Of a DNA stretch of 22,623 nucleotides, positions 6,727-15,460 are shown in pieces. Position 1 is the first letter of the stretch. Every line of letters starts with the position of its first letter. A model generated the notes under the pieces. The model was not told the origin of the DNA and did not search any database. It worked only from the letters and a program-made list of their open reading frames with translations. The position numbers and the translations under genes are program-made. Source of the stretch: a virus; IMG/VR virus record IMGVR_UViG_3300032242_002117, positions 1 to 22,623 of that record, one strand, 5' to 3'.

Positions 6727-7350
6727 ATGGCTTACCCCGACCTCTGCACGACAGCGGACGTTCGATCATTTCTCCAAAAGCCAACGTCGGACACGGCGCA
6801 AGACTCGATTATCGGGTCGCTTATCAGCCGAGCGAGTCTCGCGATTATGCGCTACACCGAACGCGAGTTCATCAGTAGCAATCCCGGCTCGTCCGGATCA
6901 CCAGTCGCGCGCGTATTTGAACTGGAGCTGCAGCGACAGGGATGGCTCGACCTCGCACCATATGACGCGCAATCGGGAACTATCACACTGGTACAGCTTG
7001 ACTCGGATCTGACAACACCACGAACCTTGTCGTCTCAGGAATGGCGACCGTGGCCGATACCTGCAGCCGACGGAGTGACTAGCGCTCTGCGCATCATTCC
7101 GATTTCGCTAGGCGGCTATCACCGATTCAATCAGCGACAGATCAGCGTGACGGCACAATGGGGCTATCCGACGATTCCCGCAGATGTAGTTCACGCAGCG
7201 GTCACGACGACCGCAGTCTGGCTCCGTCGCGAGGTTTCGAGTTTTTCGACAACATTTAGGCTCGATGAAGATCGCGTCGAGCGTCCAGAATCGTTGCCAT
7301 CGCACGTACGCGCTGCGCTCGCGCCATACCGCAGGCAGGGACAGTCCTAG
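6727..7350 (+). CDS. Head-tail connector/adaptor protein (gp6-like, putative)
   Basis: This 207-aa protein probably forms the adaptor ring below the portal. It begins YPDLCTTADVRSFLQKPTSDTAQDSIIGSLISRASLAIMRYTEREF, matching the pattern of an N-terminal helical bundle seen in HK97 gp6-like connectors. An ISVTAQWGYPTIPADVVHAAVTTTAVWLRR segment follows, typical of such proteins (a TGTWGWP-like strand followed by a helix). It sits between capsid and head-closure genes, as expected. Its stop TAG shares one base with the next gene's GTG. Assignment is by pattern and position. Confidence 0.8.
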   Translation: MAYPDLCTTADVRSFLQKPTSDTAQDSIIGSLISRASLAIMRYTEREFISSNPGSSGSPVARVFELELQRQGWLDLAPYDAQSGTITLVQLDSDLTTPRTLSSQEWRPWPIPAADGVTSALRIIPISLGGYHRFNQRQISVTAQWGYPTIPADVVHAAVTTTAVWLRREVSSFSTTFRLDEDRVERPESLPSHVRAALAPYRRQGQS

Positions 7351-7976
7351 TGGCATATCCGCGCGGCACGCTGCACGCGACGAAAGCCGACATCCGTTCG
7401 CGCACGTGGACGATTCGCAGCCGGTCGGCTGGTGTGAACATTACGTTCACACTGGACGACACCACGAACGAAGCGTTCAAAGAGGCACGCCGTCGCATCA
7501 TTCGCGATCTAAAATCGGAAATGGTTTACGTCGGGGAACAGGTGATAGTTCCGGCAGCGGAGCGGCGCGCCTCATACGTTCGCTCGATTACTCATCAGGG
7601 ACTGGTCATTCGCCGCTCGAAAGCGAACTCAATTTACCTTACGACGCAGAAGCGCGGCAAGTTGAAGGACGCTGTCGGCTATATCGAGTTCGGCGGCGAT
7701 TCGACCACCATCATCGGACCGGAAGTCATCGGAGCGAAAAAACAGGGTCTGGATTGGCGCAAGCGACAGCGCAGAATGTCGCGCAGCAACAAATCGCACG
7801 CTGGAGCAATCAAGCTGCGTAACGGCGCGATCGTTCGCTGGGTCACACATCCTCGCCATTTCGAAGGCAAAAAAGGAATGCGAGACACAGTGCGCGCCGA
7901 AACACCGCATTTCCAAAGCGTGCTACAAGATCGACTGCTGCGCTACTTCGAGCAGGAAGGATTCATAACTCGATGA
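7350..7976 (+). CDS. HK97 gp10-like head-tail joining/tail completion protein (putative)
   Basis: A 208-aa, strongly basic protein with the pattern of gp10-like minor head-tail proteins: an N-terminal helix (EAFKEARRRIIRDLKSEMVYVGEQVIVPAAERRA), then a beta-rich middle (YLTTQKRGKLKDAVGYIEFGG), and RWVTHPRHFEGKKGMRDTV near the end followed by a C-terminal helix. It starts with GTG overlapping the preceding TAG by one base and ends in an ATGA overlap with the next gene, so it sits in a tightly coupled connector block. It is longer than many gp10-like proteins. It likely closes the head or joins it to the tail tube. Confidence 0.7.
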   Translation: MAYPRGTLHATKADIRSRTWTIRSRSAGVNITFTLDDTTNEAFKEARRRIIRDLKSEMVYVGEQVIVPAAERRASYVRSITHQGLVIRRSKANSIYLTTQKRGKLKDAVGYIEFGGDSTTIIGPEVIGAKKQGLDWRKRQRRMSRSNKSHAGAIKLRNGAIVRWVTHPRHFEGKKGMRDTVRAETPHFQSVLQDRLLRYFEQEGFITR

Positions 7977-8416
7977 GCAGCTCGATACTGACACCGATCA
8001 ACTCGCTACTAGCAAACGCGATCAGCAGTCTTGCCGTGACACCATCAGTGCGAGCGTACGCGACCGATCCGGGACTAGCTGGCATCGACCAACTGCCCGC
8101 CGCCGTATGCGGACTGCCGACGATTCAACGTACCGAACCGGATCAAGCCGAAAGCCAACTCGGAACGTACGACTGGAACTTGCAAATCCCGGTCGTGTTT
8201 CTTTTCGACCTCGGCGACACCGCCACTGCGCAAACCGAAGCACTCGACGTCGTCGAAGCCTTCATTCGATTGATTGACACAGGCACGCTCAGTGTTAGCG
8301 ACCCGCTCATCGTCGACGCAAAAGTCACAAGCAGCCAACCCGGAGAAGTCGTCGACAACGCGCGACCGCTACTTACGTATGACTGCTCAGTTCACATCCT
8401 CCGCTATTCCAACTAA
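7973..8416 (+). CDS. Tail terminator protein (putative)
   Basis: A 147-aa protein that probably caps the tail tube where it meets the head. Its features fit small tail terminator proteins: a helical start (INSLLANAISSL), a PAAVCGLPTIQRTEPDQAESQLGTYDWNLQIPVVFLF strand pair, then a helix (TEALDVVEAFIRLI) and a final LLTYDCSVHI strand. ATGA overlap with the previous gene (7973-7976) and its place just before the major tail gene region support this. Assignment is by structure-like pattern and order, not by a diagnostic motif. Confidence 0.72.
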   Translation: MSSSILTPINSLLANAISSLAVTPSVRAYATDPGLAGIDQLPAAVCGLPTIQRTEPDQAESQLGTYDWNLQIPVVFLFDLGDTATAQTEALDVVEAFIRLIDTGTLSVSDPLIVDAKVTSSQPGEVVDNARPLLTYDCSVHILRYSN

Positions 8417-8436
8417 CCACGAAAATGGAGCATTCA

Positions 8437-8826
8437 GTGTCAAGCACAAGCAAAGTAGCTTCGACCGAAAAACCAGACGCAGTCGATCGCGACAAGCCTT
8501 GCGGCGCTGTGCTTGATCTCGGCGAAGCAGCACCCATCAGTCCGCATACGATCGTCGGACTGCGCGGTCAATACCGACCAGATCGACCGACACCGATTGG
8601 CGGACACGACGAAGTGTCCATCGAAGAGGTCGAAGCAGCCATCGCGAAGGGCGCACACGTAAAGATCGTGAACATTCCGAAGGGTCAGCTCGACGAGTTG
8701 CGCGCGCTCGCAGCCGAAGACATTGCAGCCGCGCGCCGCGGAGCGGTTCAAGCTCGACAGGACGGACCTGTCGGAGCTGAAAACGCGCTGATCTCTGACC
8801 ATCTCGATGCAGTGAAGGGCAACTAA
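8437..8826 (+). CDS. Unknown protein upstream of major tail gene
   Basis: A 129-aa acidic protein of unknown function. The middle (IVGLRGQYRPDRPTP...DEVSIEEVEAAIAKGAHVKIVNIPKGQLDELRALAAED) suggests a small alpha/beta fold followed by helices. GTG 8437 is preferred because GGAG (8427-8430) lies 6 nt before it. ATG 8425 in the same frame would add four residues but has no ribosome-binding site; indeed that ATG forms part of the GGAG region. Position between tail terminator and major tail protein suggests a virion or assembly protein, but I see no motif that proves it. Confidence 0.7.
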   Translation: MSSTSKVASTEKPDAVDRDKPCGAVLDLGEAAPISPHTIVGLRGQYRPDRPTPIGGHDEVSIEEVEAAIAKGAHVKIVNIPKGQLDELRALAAEDIAAARRGAVQARQDGPVGAENALISDHLDAVKGN

Positions 8827-8827
8827 A

Positions 8828-10129
8828 ATGGCTACCGGCTACCTGCAGGGCAAGTACGAACAGACCGGCGCGTCGAACTACACGCCGAATCCCGGTTCTG
8901 AAAACACGACGCCGACTCTCAGCGGGAAAGTCATGTATTTCCCGTTGCAGTCCGCTACACCAAATCTCAACTCGAACCCGCTGGAGCGCGACGACGAACT
9001 GCGCAACTACGACCAGCCGATCCTTCGAGTGACCGACACGTTCGATCCGACATGGGATTACACCAGTCGCGCCTACCCGGATCTGCTCGGCTGGCATCTT
9101 GCGCAACTGCTTGGACGTGACACGACCAGCGGTTACGCAGTAACGGCGGGAGCTGCGGCAGCGGCAACCACCACGACGACCGCTGCATCGACCACGACCA
9201 CTGTTGCGATCACCAGCGGCACCGGCACAGCGAACGGTCAATACGTGACCGGCACCGGCGTCCCGGCTAATACGACCATCGCGAGCGGCGGCGGCACTAC
9301 TTCGCTGACGCTCAGTCAGGCAGTCAACGTCGCAAGCGGTGCGACGCTTTCATTCGGTGGCGCAGTCGACATCAGTGGTACTTCACTTCTGCTGTCGGGA
9401 CAGTACGCGCACACGTGGACTGCACCATTCGGACCGGCTGGCGGCGTCCCGCAAACGTCGCAGATGATTTTCGCATATCGCGACCAGTCGACGTTTTATC
9501 AAATGAACGGCTGTGCGACAGAGCAGCTCGAACTCGACACTCCCGACAGTGGCGGTGTTGCATTGAAGGCACAGGGACCAAGCCTGTATCTCAACTCGAT
9601 CACTGATCCGTCGCAGACTCCAGCGTACGAAACGGTCGCTCGACGTCCGTTCGTTCACGGCTCGCTTGCAGTTACCTATGCGGACACAGGCAGCGGTTAC
9701 ACGACCGCGAACGCTGGCGTCGCCGCCGGTTTCACTGTTCAGGCTCGCCAGCCAGTGAACGCGATCAGGACACTCGGTGCGAGTTCGCAGTACCCGGACC
9801 GCATGGAAAAGGACGATATGCCGGTGATGTTCAGCGGCACGATCGCAAAGCGAAACCTCACGAAAGCCGATTGGGACGCAATGAAGGCACTGTCGACGTT
9901 CAAGCTGACCGCGTCATGGGTTTCAACGGATTACCTGTCCGGCACCAGTGGTTCGCGCTACGGCTGCTCGATGACGTTTCCGAACGCGCAGCTCGTCGGT
10001 GGTTCGATCGATCCGCTCGACAACAAGCGCAGGCACGGCGCGAGCTACAACTGGAACGCCGTCTACGACGGAACCAGCGCAAGCGTGGTCGTGCGACTGG
10101 TCAACACGACCACGACCTACGCAGTCTGA
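8828..10129 (+). CDS. Major tail protein with inserted module
   Basis: This 433-aa protein should polymerise into the tail tube. The core shows a tube-protein style N-terminus (MATGYLQGKYEQTGASNYTP), and later segments such as QYAHTWTAPFG, TSQMIFAYRDQSTFYQMNGCATEQLEL and RLVNTTTTYAV. These fit the larger major tail proteins of actinobacterial siphoviruses that carry antigen-like additions. Residues about 105-178 form a Thr/Gly-rich insert closely related to that in the capsid protein. AGGG at 8817-8820 precedes the ATG. Location just before frameshifted chaperones and the tape measure is diagnostic. The insert probably points outward from the tube; that is inference. Confidence 0.9.
   Translation: MATGYLQGKYEQTGASNYTPNPGSENTTPTLSGKVMYFPLQSATPNLNSNPLERDDELRNYDQPILRVTDTFDPTWDYTSRAYPDLLGWHLAQLLGRDTTSGYAVTAGAAAAATTTTTAASTTTTVAITSGTGTANGQYVTGTGVPANTTIASGGGTTSLTLSQAVNVASGATLSFGGAVDISGTSLLLSGQYAHTWTAPFGPAGGVPQTSQMIFAYRDQSTFYQMNGCATEQLELDTPDSGGVALKAQGPSLYLNSITDPSQTPAYETVARRPFVHGSLAVTYADTGSGYTTANAGVAAGFTVQARQPVNAIRTLGASSQYPDRMEKDDMPVMFSGTIAKRNLTKADWDAMKALSTFKLTASWVSTDYLSGTSGSRYGCSMTFPNAQLVGGSIDPLDNKRRHGASYNWNAVYDGTSASVVVRLVNTTTTYAV
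9197..9364 (+). repeat. Shared beta-rich module, tail copy (residues 124-179)
   Basis: This is the counterpart of the capsid module at 5982-6149, aligned over 56 residues without gaps. It is preceded by a poly-Ala/Thr linker (about residues 107-123). DNA similarity is visible too, for example around the segment encoding GGGTTSLTLS, so the copies probably share an ancestor rather than having converged. Confidence 0.85.
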
Positions 10130-10155
10130 AAATCAAACACAGGGAGAAAAGCACA

Positions 10156-10482
10156 GTGGCAAGCATTACTGCAGCACTCGCCGGAGAAACCGTCGACCTG
10201 TTGGGCGAAGCGTACGAAACCGTTCCGCGAACTCGCAGCGTCACGATCGCAGCGACAAAGCTCGCGGAAGAGTCGGGAGCGATTCTCGATGACGAAAACG
10301 CCGACCCGGACCTGCAGGTCGAGTATCTCGCAAAGGTTCTCGCGCTGCGATTGAAGCCAAAAGCGGACATGTCACCACCAGCAGATCAGCGTCTGCTTGA
10401 CCTGTGGAAACAGGATCTGCTCAGTCTCGACCAGCTCTTCAAACTGATCGAGGATCTTTCCGGGAGCGCGGAGGGAAACTAA
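10156..10482 (+). CDS. Tail assembly chaperone, short product (gpG-like)
   Basis: A 108-aa acidic protein that likely coats and guides the tape measure during tail assembly, the role of lambda gpG. It begins VASITAALAGETVDLLGEAYETVP and includes the helical LQVEYLAKVLALRL region. It starts at GTG 10156, 9 nt after AGGGAG (10141-10146). The stop codon TAA follows immediately after a G_GGA_AAC slippery site, and the second frame continues downstream. Position between major tail protein and tape measure is the standard one for this gene pair. Confidence 0.9.
   Translation: MASITAALAGETVDLLGEAYETVPRTRSVTIAATKLAEESGAILDDENADPDLQVEYLAKVLALRLKPKADMSPPADQRLLDLWKQDLLSLDQLFKLIEDLSGSAEGN
10473..10479 (+). 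promoter_or_regulatory. Programmed -1 ribosomal frameshift site, G_GGA_AAC
   Basis: The heptamer GGGAAAC fits the X_XXY_YYZ rule in the frame of the upstream gene, with the TAA stop directly after it. A -1 slip re-reads it as GGG AAA and continues into the frame ending at 10748. A weak GCGG/CCGC hairpin (10489-10504) lies 9 nt downstream. Lambda-like tail genes use the same strategy, often with GGGAAAG. Confidence 0.88.
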
Positions 10483-10748
10483 ATCTCGGCGGTCTGTTTG
10501 CCGCGCAGATCCCCGACCTCACAAGCAAAGAGGCACTTGACCTAGTGCTGCTTCGAAAGTATTACCGCATCGGCGCTCGCGAAGCCTATTGCGAGTTGCC
10601 GGAATGGGAAGTAGAGCTGCTGCTGTCCGCGTTGCCGGAGCGTCAAGAGATGCTCGACGCAAGCAGTGACGACGCAGACGACGTACCGGAAGATCCGTGG
10701 TCTAAACCGCCACCGGATCTAGAAGACCTGTTGAAATCTGACCAGTAG
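10479..10748 (+). CDS. Tail assembly chaperone, frameshift extension (gpGT-like)
   Basis: This frame has no convincing start of its own and is read by a -1 frameshift from the preceding gene, giving a fusion of about 197 aa (108 plus 89). The added part contains LVLLRKYYRIGAREAYCELPEWEVELLLSAL and an acidic, proline-rich tail ending LEDLLKSDQ. In lambda the equivalent T domain binds the tail tube protein while the G domain binds the tape measure. The frame's open region reaches back to 10404, but its codons before the slip site overlap the upstream gene. Confidence 0.85.
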   Translation, partial: LNLGGLFAAQIPDLTSKEALDLVLLRKYYRIGAREAYCELPEWEVELLLSALPERQEMLDASSDDADDVPEDPWSKPPPDLEDLLKSDQ

Positions 10749-10765
10749 AAACGGAGGTGAACTCG

Positions 10766-12907
10766 ATGGCATCTAAGGGATCTGTCCGGTTCATCATTGG
10801 TGCCGAGACTGCTGGCATGACGCGCGGGTTGCGAAACGCAGAGCGCGAAATGAAAGGTTTCGGAGAGAAGGTCGAACGGCTCGGCAAGTTTGGTGGTGCG
10901 GGACTCGGCGGTATTGCTGCTGGCTTGACCAGCATTGGCGGTGCTGCAGCTTTTATCGGTGAAAGCGCAAACGCGACAATGAGCCTTTACAAGTCAACGC
11001 TTGCTCTATCGCGCGTCACCGGTTACGACACACAGACCGCATCCGCATGGGTATCGATGGCAAAGGCTCGCGGTATCGGAAGCGAACAGCTCACGCGCTC
11101 CTATACGACACTCGCGAAGCAGATTCGCGCCGCGCAGCAGGGCGGCTCTAGTGCTGTCGGTACGTTTTCGAAACTTGGCGTCTCTCAACGTGATCTAGCA
11201 AAGGGAAACACCGCGGAGATTCTCGGCAAGGTCGCAGACGGTTTGCGCGCTCACGCGAACGGCGCAGGGAAAGCAGCGATCGCGTCGCAGCTATTCGGTC
11301 GATCGTATTCGGGAATGCTGGGGATCTTGAACCGTGGCAGTCGCGGCGTAAGTGAACTGGTCCGCGAGGAGGAAAAGCACGGTCCAGTCTTGACCGGTAA
11401 CACGAAGGCGCTCGCTAAGGCTCGCGAGCAGCAGCTCAGGTTCACCATGTCGATGGAAAAACTGAAAGTCACTGTCGGCTCGGCAGTGCTACCTGTGATC
11501 GGCAAACTTGCGGACCGGTTGTCGAAATGGTTGGACGCTGGCTCGAATAAAAAGCGAATCGACGAACTGGTCAAATCGTTTTCTGGTCTGGCGGGTCAAG
11601 CTATGCAGGTTGGAAAGCTGCTGATACCAGTGATTTCCAGTGTCTCAAAGTTCGTCGGCAAGCATCCGCAAATGCTGAAGATCATCGCGGACATGGTTGC
11701 GCTCAGGGGAGCAATCCGACTACTCAGTTTTGCAATGCCGCTGCGGTCGCTCGGATTTCTGTCTCGTGGACTGTCCACGTTTGCGAAAGCCGCGGGAATC
11801 AAAGGCGCACTGGCAGGACGCGCGTTTGGCGGCGCGTTTATGGCCGCGGTCATTCCAGCTATCGAAAGTCTGAAAGACCTATTGAACGGCAAGAGCGCAA
11901 GCGCACTCGGACGCACCGCAGCCATGATCGGCGGCGGCGCACTTGGCAGTCTGCTTGGACCGGTCGGCGCACTTGCCGGAGCTGGAATCGGCGGAATGGG
12001 ATACGACCTGTTTTTCGGTGGATCTCGATCCGGTGGCGGTCCGGGACCAGCGGGCGGAAATGAAAAAATGCCATACGTCAGGCGCGGCGGTCGACTCGTT
12101 CCGTTTAGTGGCTACGGTGTCTTGCGCAAACTTCCGAAGGGACTGGTCTGGAAGACACCCGCGGAAATGGCTGCGGCTCGATCCGGCGCTATTGACGGTC
12201 TGGGCGATTTCAGTTTCTCGCCAACAAACGCAGGCGGCGCGACTCGACCGCATAAAGCGGCAGCGCACGTTCACACGTCGAACTCGCCGGATCAGATTCT
12301 CGTCGATGCAACAAAGTTGGCTGGCTGGTCACGCCCGATCGATGAGCAGCTCAGCAAATCATCTAACTCAATGTGGGCGCGTGGCATTGATCCAAACAGT
12401 GCGAAGGGACGCGCTGCAGGACAAGCAATCCTGCAACAAGGCGTTTCGAAATGGCCGAGCGTGCGCGGGCAGTTGAACAAACTCGCCGCGATCGCAGCCG
12501 AGCAGGGACATCACGCAACGCTCGTAAAGATCACAGACTTTATTCACCGCGGCGATCTGAAGCAGTTGGAATATAAAGCGCACCTCGCGCAGTCAAAGGC
12601 GCGCGGCAAAGCTGCGGTAGCTCCAGTCGTGCCGCAGATCAGCGGCGCTCAAATGAGCGAAGAGGCGTTCATTCGCGCGGCGTTTGCTCCCGGCGACATT
12701 GGCTCCGGTGGATTGAACGCATGGCTTGCCGCTGGCGGCGCACCGACCAGCTTGAACAGTGTCGCCGGTAGTAACACGGTAAACGTGACGATTCAGTCTC
12801 TGCATCCCGGCGACGGCGCAACTAAAACCGCGATCGCGACCAGCGTGGTAAAGGCTCTGCATTCGCAGGGTAAGCGTCCGCGCGTTCGCTCGACTGCAGG
12901 GAGATAA
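10766..12907 (+). CDS. Tape measure protein
   Basis: This 713-aa protein sets tail length and is ejected with the DNA. It starts ASKGSVRFIIGAETAGMTRGLRNAEREM, a typical tape-measure N-terminus, with a helical body and hydrophobic stretches at about residues 42-65 and 385-417 (the latter rich in Gly and Ala) that could enter the host membrane. No clear muralytic domain was seen. With the usual 0.15 nm per residue, a tail near 107 nm is expected. ATG 10766 is chosen over GTG 10757 because GGAGG (10753-10757) lies 8 nt before the ATG and overlaps the GTG. It is the longest gene directly after the chaperones, as expected. Confidence 0.93.
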   Translation: MASKGSVRFIIGAETAGMTRGLRNAEREMKGFGEKVERLGKFGGAGLGGIAAGLTSIGGAAAFIGESANATMSLYKSTLALSRVTGYDTQTASAWVSMAKARGIGSEQLTRSYTTLAKQIRAAQQGGSSAVGTFSKLGVSQRDLAKGNTAEILGKVADGLRAHANGAGKAAIASQLFGRSYSGMLGILNRGSRGVSELVREEEKHGPVLTGNTKALAKAREQQLRFTMSMEKLKVTVGSAVLPVIGKLADRLSKWLDAGSNKKRIDELVKSFSGLAGQAMQVGKLLIPVISSVSKFVGKHPQMLKIIADMVALRGAIRLLSFAMPLRSLGFLSRGLSTFAKAAGIKGALAGRAFGGAFMAAVIPAIESLKDLLNGKSASALGRTAAMIGGGALGSLLGPVGALAGAGIGGMGYDLFFGGSRSGGGPGPAGGNEKMPYVRRGGRLVPFSGYGVLRKLPKGLVWKTPAEMAAARSGAIDGLGDFSFSPTNAGGATRPHKAAAHVHTSNSPDQILVDATKLAGWSRPIDEQLSKSSNSMWARGIDPNSAKGRAAGQAILQQGVSKWPSVRGQLNKLAAIAAEQGHHATLVKITDFIHRGDLKQLEYKAHLAQSKARGKAAVAPVVPQISGAQMSEEAFIRAAFAPGDIGSGGLNAWLAAGGAPTSLNSVAGSNTVNVTIQSLHPGDGATKTAIATSVVKALHSQGKRPRVRSTAGR

Positions 12908-12908
12908 C

Positions 12909-15458
12909 GTGCAGCTTACGATCACTACGTATGCGGTCACGCCGTCGACGTTGACTCTCGCCGATGGCACGTCGAGCAATCCGTTCGCGCTGGTTTCCGA
13001 TTCGCTTGATTGGGGAAACAGTCAGTTTCAGCACGCATACAGTGGACCGCGCGGAACGCAAGGTGCGCGCGCAGCCAGTGGCATCCCACAGAACCGAACG
13101 GTCACACTGCCGATTCGTGTCTACGGTCAACCCGCCGGATCAACCACTGCGAAAGACTCGCTCGCCGCGAACATCAGAACTCTGAACTCAGTGACCGAAG
13201 ACCTTCGCAAGTTTGGCGGGAAACTGACGTGGCAGTCTGTTGGACAATCGTATAAGCAGTCGCTCGAAGTCATCACGACCGATGGTGCGCAACTGCAGAC
13301 GTGGACGAACCGCACCGAGACACGCAGCATCGCTGCAGTGAACTTGCAGCTAGTTTGCGCACCGCACGCCATTGGCGATTCAATGGACGTAAGCGACCAG
13401 ACGTTTTCGACGTACACGACTGACTATTCGCTCGATGCTGGAGCGTTTGCGAACTTGTCAAACACTGGCGGCAAGATCACAGCGACCGCAAACCAGACAG
13501 TCGAGCATCGACTGATTCACACGCAGCGTGGCTATCAGCTCGCAGATACTGAAGTCACGGTGAAAGCCGCTGTCGGCTCGACGCTCTCATCATGGAAAGC
13601 TGGAGCGATCCTGTGGCGCACCAGCGCAACCGACTACGTCACTGTCTACGTTGACGACAACGGCACGAACAGTCGACTGCGCATCGACCAAAGCATTTCC
13701 GGAACAGTCACGAATCGCTCCAGCGTAAACCTTGCGTCCAGATTGACAGCGGGCAGTCCCGGTTCGACCGTGTACGTTCGCGCACGCAGCGAAGGGACAA
13801 CCGTCTACGCCGAATACTGGACGTCCGCGCCGACACCGTCCGGCACACCGACACTGTCGACGTCGTGGGCGGCGTCGAGCGCATGGACCGCGACGACGTT
13901 CACGCAGGGCGCGATCGTCACGTATCAGGGCTACCAATACGTCGCAGCGAGCGCAACGCTAGCGACGGACGTTCCAAGCGGGGCTGCAACATCGACAGCA
14001 AAATGGAGCTACCTTGCCGGTCTGACCGGCATCACGTTTACTCCGCAAACCGCCGTCGCTGAAATCGACTATTTCATCGTTCGACCGTTCACGTACACGA
14101 ACGGACAACTCCCACGAAAAATCTCACTTCAGGGCATCATTCCCGGCGACAGTCCCGCACTAGGAAACCTTGAAATCACGACGTCACAGGACGCATCGTG
14201 GGCGATGGTTGGCTGGTCATCGAAGAGCGCTCCAACATCACTAGTCAGCACGCCGACACCGGCTGCGCCATTTCAGATCCTCAACGGAGACGCAAGCGAC
14301 AGCACAACCCGCAGCGGCTGGACAACGACCAACGCGCTCGGACTGCTCTGGAATAACTCGGCTTTTAGCAGCGCGACCACGTATTCAGCCAAATGGATTC
14401 TCGATCCGTCACTGCTTCCGATTGACGAATACACAACCGGTGATCGCGCCGTCGAAGTGTGGGCGCTCATCTTGACGGACCTGTCTTCGCGACTCGTCTC
14501 ACCAAACATCGTCGCAAGCCTGCAGAGCAAAGACGGTTACGGGCCGACGCGCTATACGGACGAATATGGAACTGCTGGGCGAACAGTGCCGGTCATGTCC
14601 AGCACTGCAACGGGCAGCGGCTACCGCTGGACTCGGCTAGGAACACTTCACGTCGGCAACACGACCGCTCGGGAAATGGCGCTCACGTTGACCGGCACTG
14701 CCGCCGCGACCTCGTCGACGTCGTCAGCGTGGGGCATCGCTCGCGTCATTGTCTTGCCGGTCAAGCAGCGCGCAACACTGCCGACCGCGAAGCACGCTGC
14801 AGAGTTCGGACCGGACTCAACGTATTCGAAATGGACACCGGCAGCGACAACGACCAGCTATTCGCTCGCGACGACGTACCCGGCTGGGCAGCTCGTCGTG
14901 TTCGGCACGTCGAGCAGCTATAGCGCAAGCGTTGCAACGTACTCAGCGAGCGCGACGTACACGACCGGGACGTACATAAAAGACACGACCGGACAGTATC
15001 TTTACGTTGCCGCAACCAATACGACTGCGGGTCAAGCACCGACCGGAGCGGCAACGTCTAACGCGCAGTGGACGTATGTGCAGACACTTCCGGCGACCAC
15101 GTCCAACACTGTCTATCGCGCAAAAAACGCGATCACGACAACGTCGCAGCAATACACGCTCCCGCAAAACAACTCGACCGATTGGGAAGCGTTTCAAATG
15201 TCGCGTCAGATCGCATCGGATCTGACGACGACAAGTTGGCAACCAACAGTCGCGACCGCACCACTGCTCGATCGAAGCATTGGCGGTGTGCTGCCGGAAC
15301 TCCCACCCGGCGCACTTGACTTGATTGTCGCATTGTCTAAGGTCGTGCCGGACGATCCGGTCGCAAGCATTGCGACCGAAGACATCCTGTATCCGTACGT
15401 CGCAAGCGTCCACGTTTCTATCCGACCACGATTCGACCAGTTGCGAACCGTCGCCTAA
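12909..15458 (+). CDS. Distal tail/minor tail protein with lectin-like and chitin-binding-like modules
   Basis: This 849-aa protein starts at GTG 12909, five nt after AGGGAG. Residues 1 to about 160 fit a distal tail (Dit-like) domain (FALVSDSLDWGN..., GIPQNRTVTLPIRVYG). Residues about 170-395 look like a concanavalin/LamG-type jelly roll (WKAGAILWRTSATDYVTVYVDD, then VYAEYW and EIDYFIVRPF). Inside it lies a CBM5/12-like module at 326-369 (TQGAIVTYQGYQYVAA...AKWSYL). A related module lies at about 673-723 (YTTGTYIKDTTGQYLYVAA...AQWTYV), just after a partial copy. The final 80 residues may return to a tail-fold domain. It probably sits at the tail tip and helps bind surface sugars; the binding role is inferred. 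Confidence 0.82.
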   Translation: MQLTITTYAVTPSTLTLADGTSSNPFALVSDSLDWGNSQFQHAYSGPRGTQGARAASGIPQNRTVTLPIRVYGQPAGSTTAKDSLAANIRTLNSVTEDLRKFGGKLTWQSVGQSYKQSLEVITTDGAQLQTWTNRTETRSIAAVNLQLVCAPHAIGDSMDVSDQTFSTYTTDYSLDAGAFANLSNTGGKITATANQTVEHRLIHTQRGYQLADTEVTVKAAVGSTLSSWKAGAILWRTSATDYVTVYVDDNGTNSRLRIDQSISGTVTNRSSVNLASRLTAGSPGSTVYVRARSEGTTVYAEYWTSAPTPSGTPTLSTSWAASSAWTATTFTQGAIVTYQGYQYVAASATLATDVPSGAATSTAKWSYLAGLTGITFTPQTAVAEIDYFIVRPFTYTNGQLPRKISLQGIIPGDSPALGNLEITTSQDASWAMVGWSSKSAPTSLVSTPTPAAPFQILNGDASDSTTRSGWTTTNALGLLWNNSAFSSATTYSAKWILDPSLLPIDEYTTGDRAVEVWALILTDLSSRLVSPNIVASLQSKDGYGPTRYTDEYGTAGRTVPVMSSTATGSGYRWTRLGTLHVGNTTAREMALTLTGTAAATSSTSSAWGIARVIVLPVKQRATLPTAKHAAEFGPDSTYSKWTPAATTTSYSLATTYPAGQLVVFGTSSSYSASVATYSASATYTTGTYIKDTTGQYLYVAATNTTAGQAPTGAATSNAQWTYVQTLPATTSNTVYRAKNAITTTSQQYTLPQNNSTDWEAFQMSRQIASDLTTTSWQPTVATAPLLDRSIGGVLPELPPGALDLIVALSKVVPDDPVASIATEDILYPYVASVHVSIRPRFDQLRTVA

Positions 15459-15460
15459 CG

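Noticed and set aside
14943-15413. 156-aa open frame on the minus strand inside the distal tail gene
   Set aside because: It lies wholly antisense to a well-supported gene, is very Arg/Cys-rich without domain logic, and reflects the absence of stops in GC-rich antisense frames.
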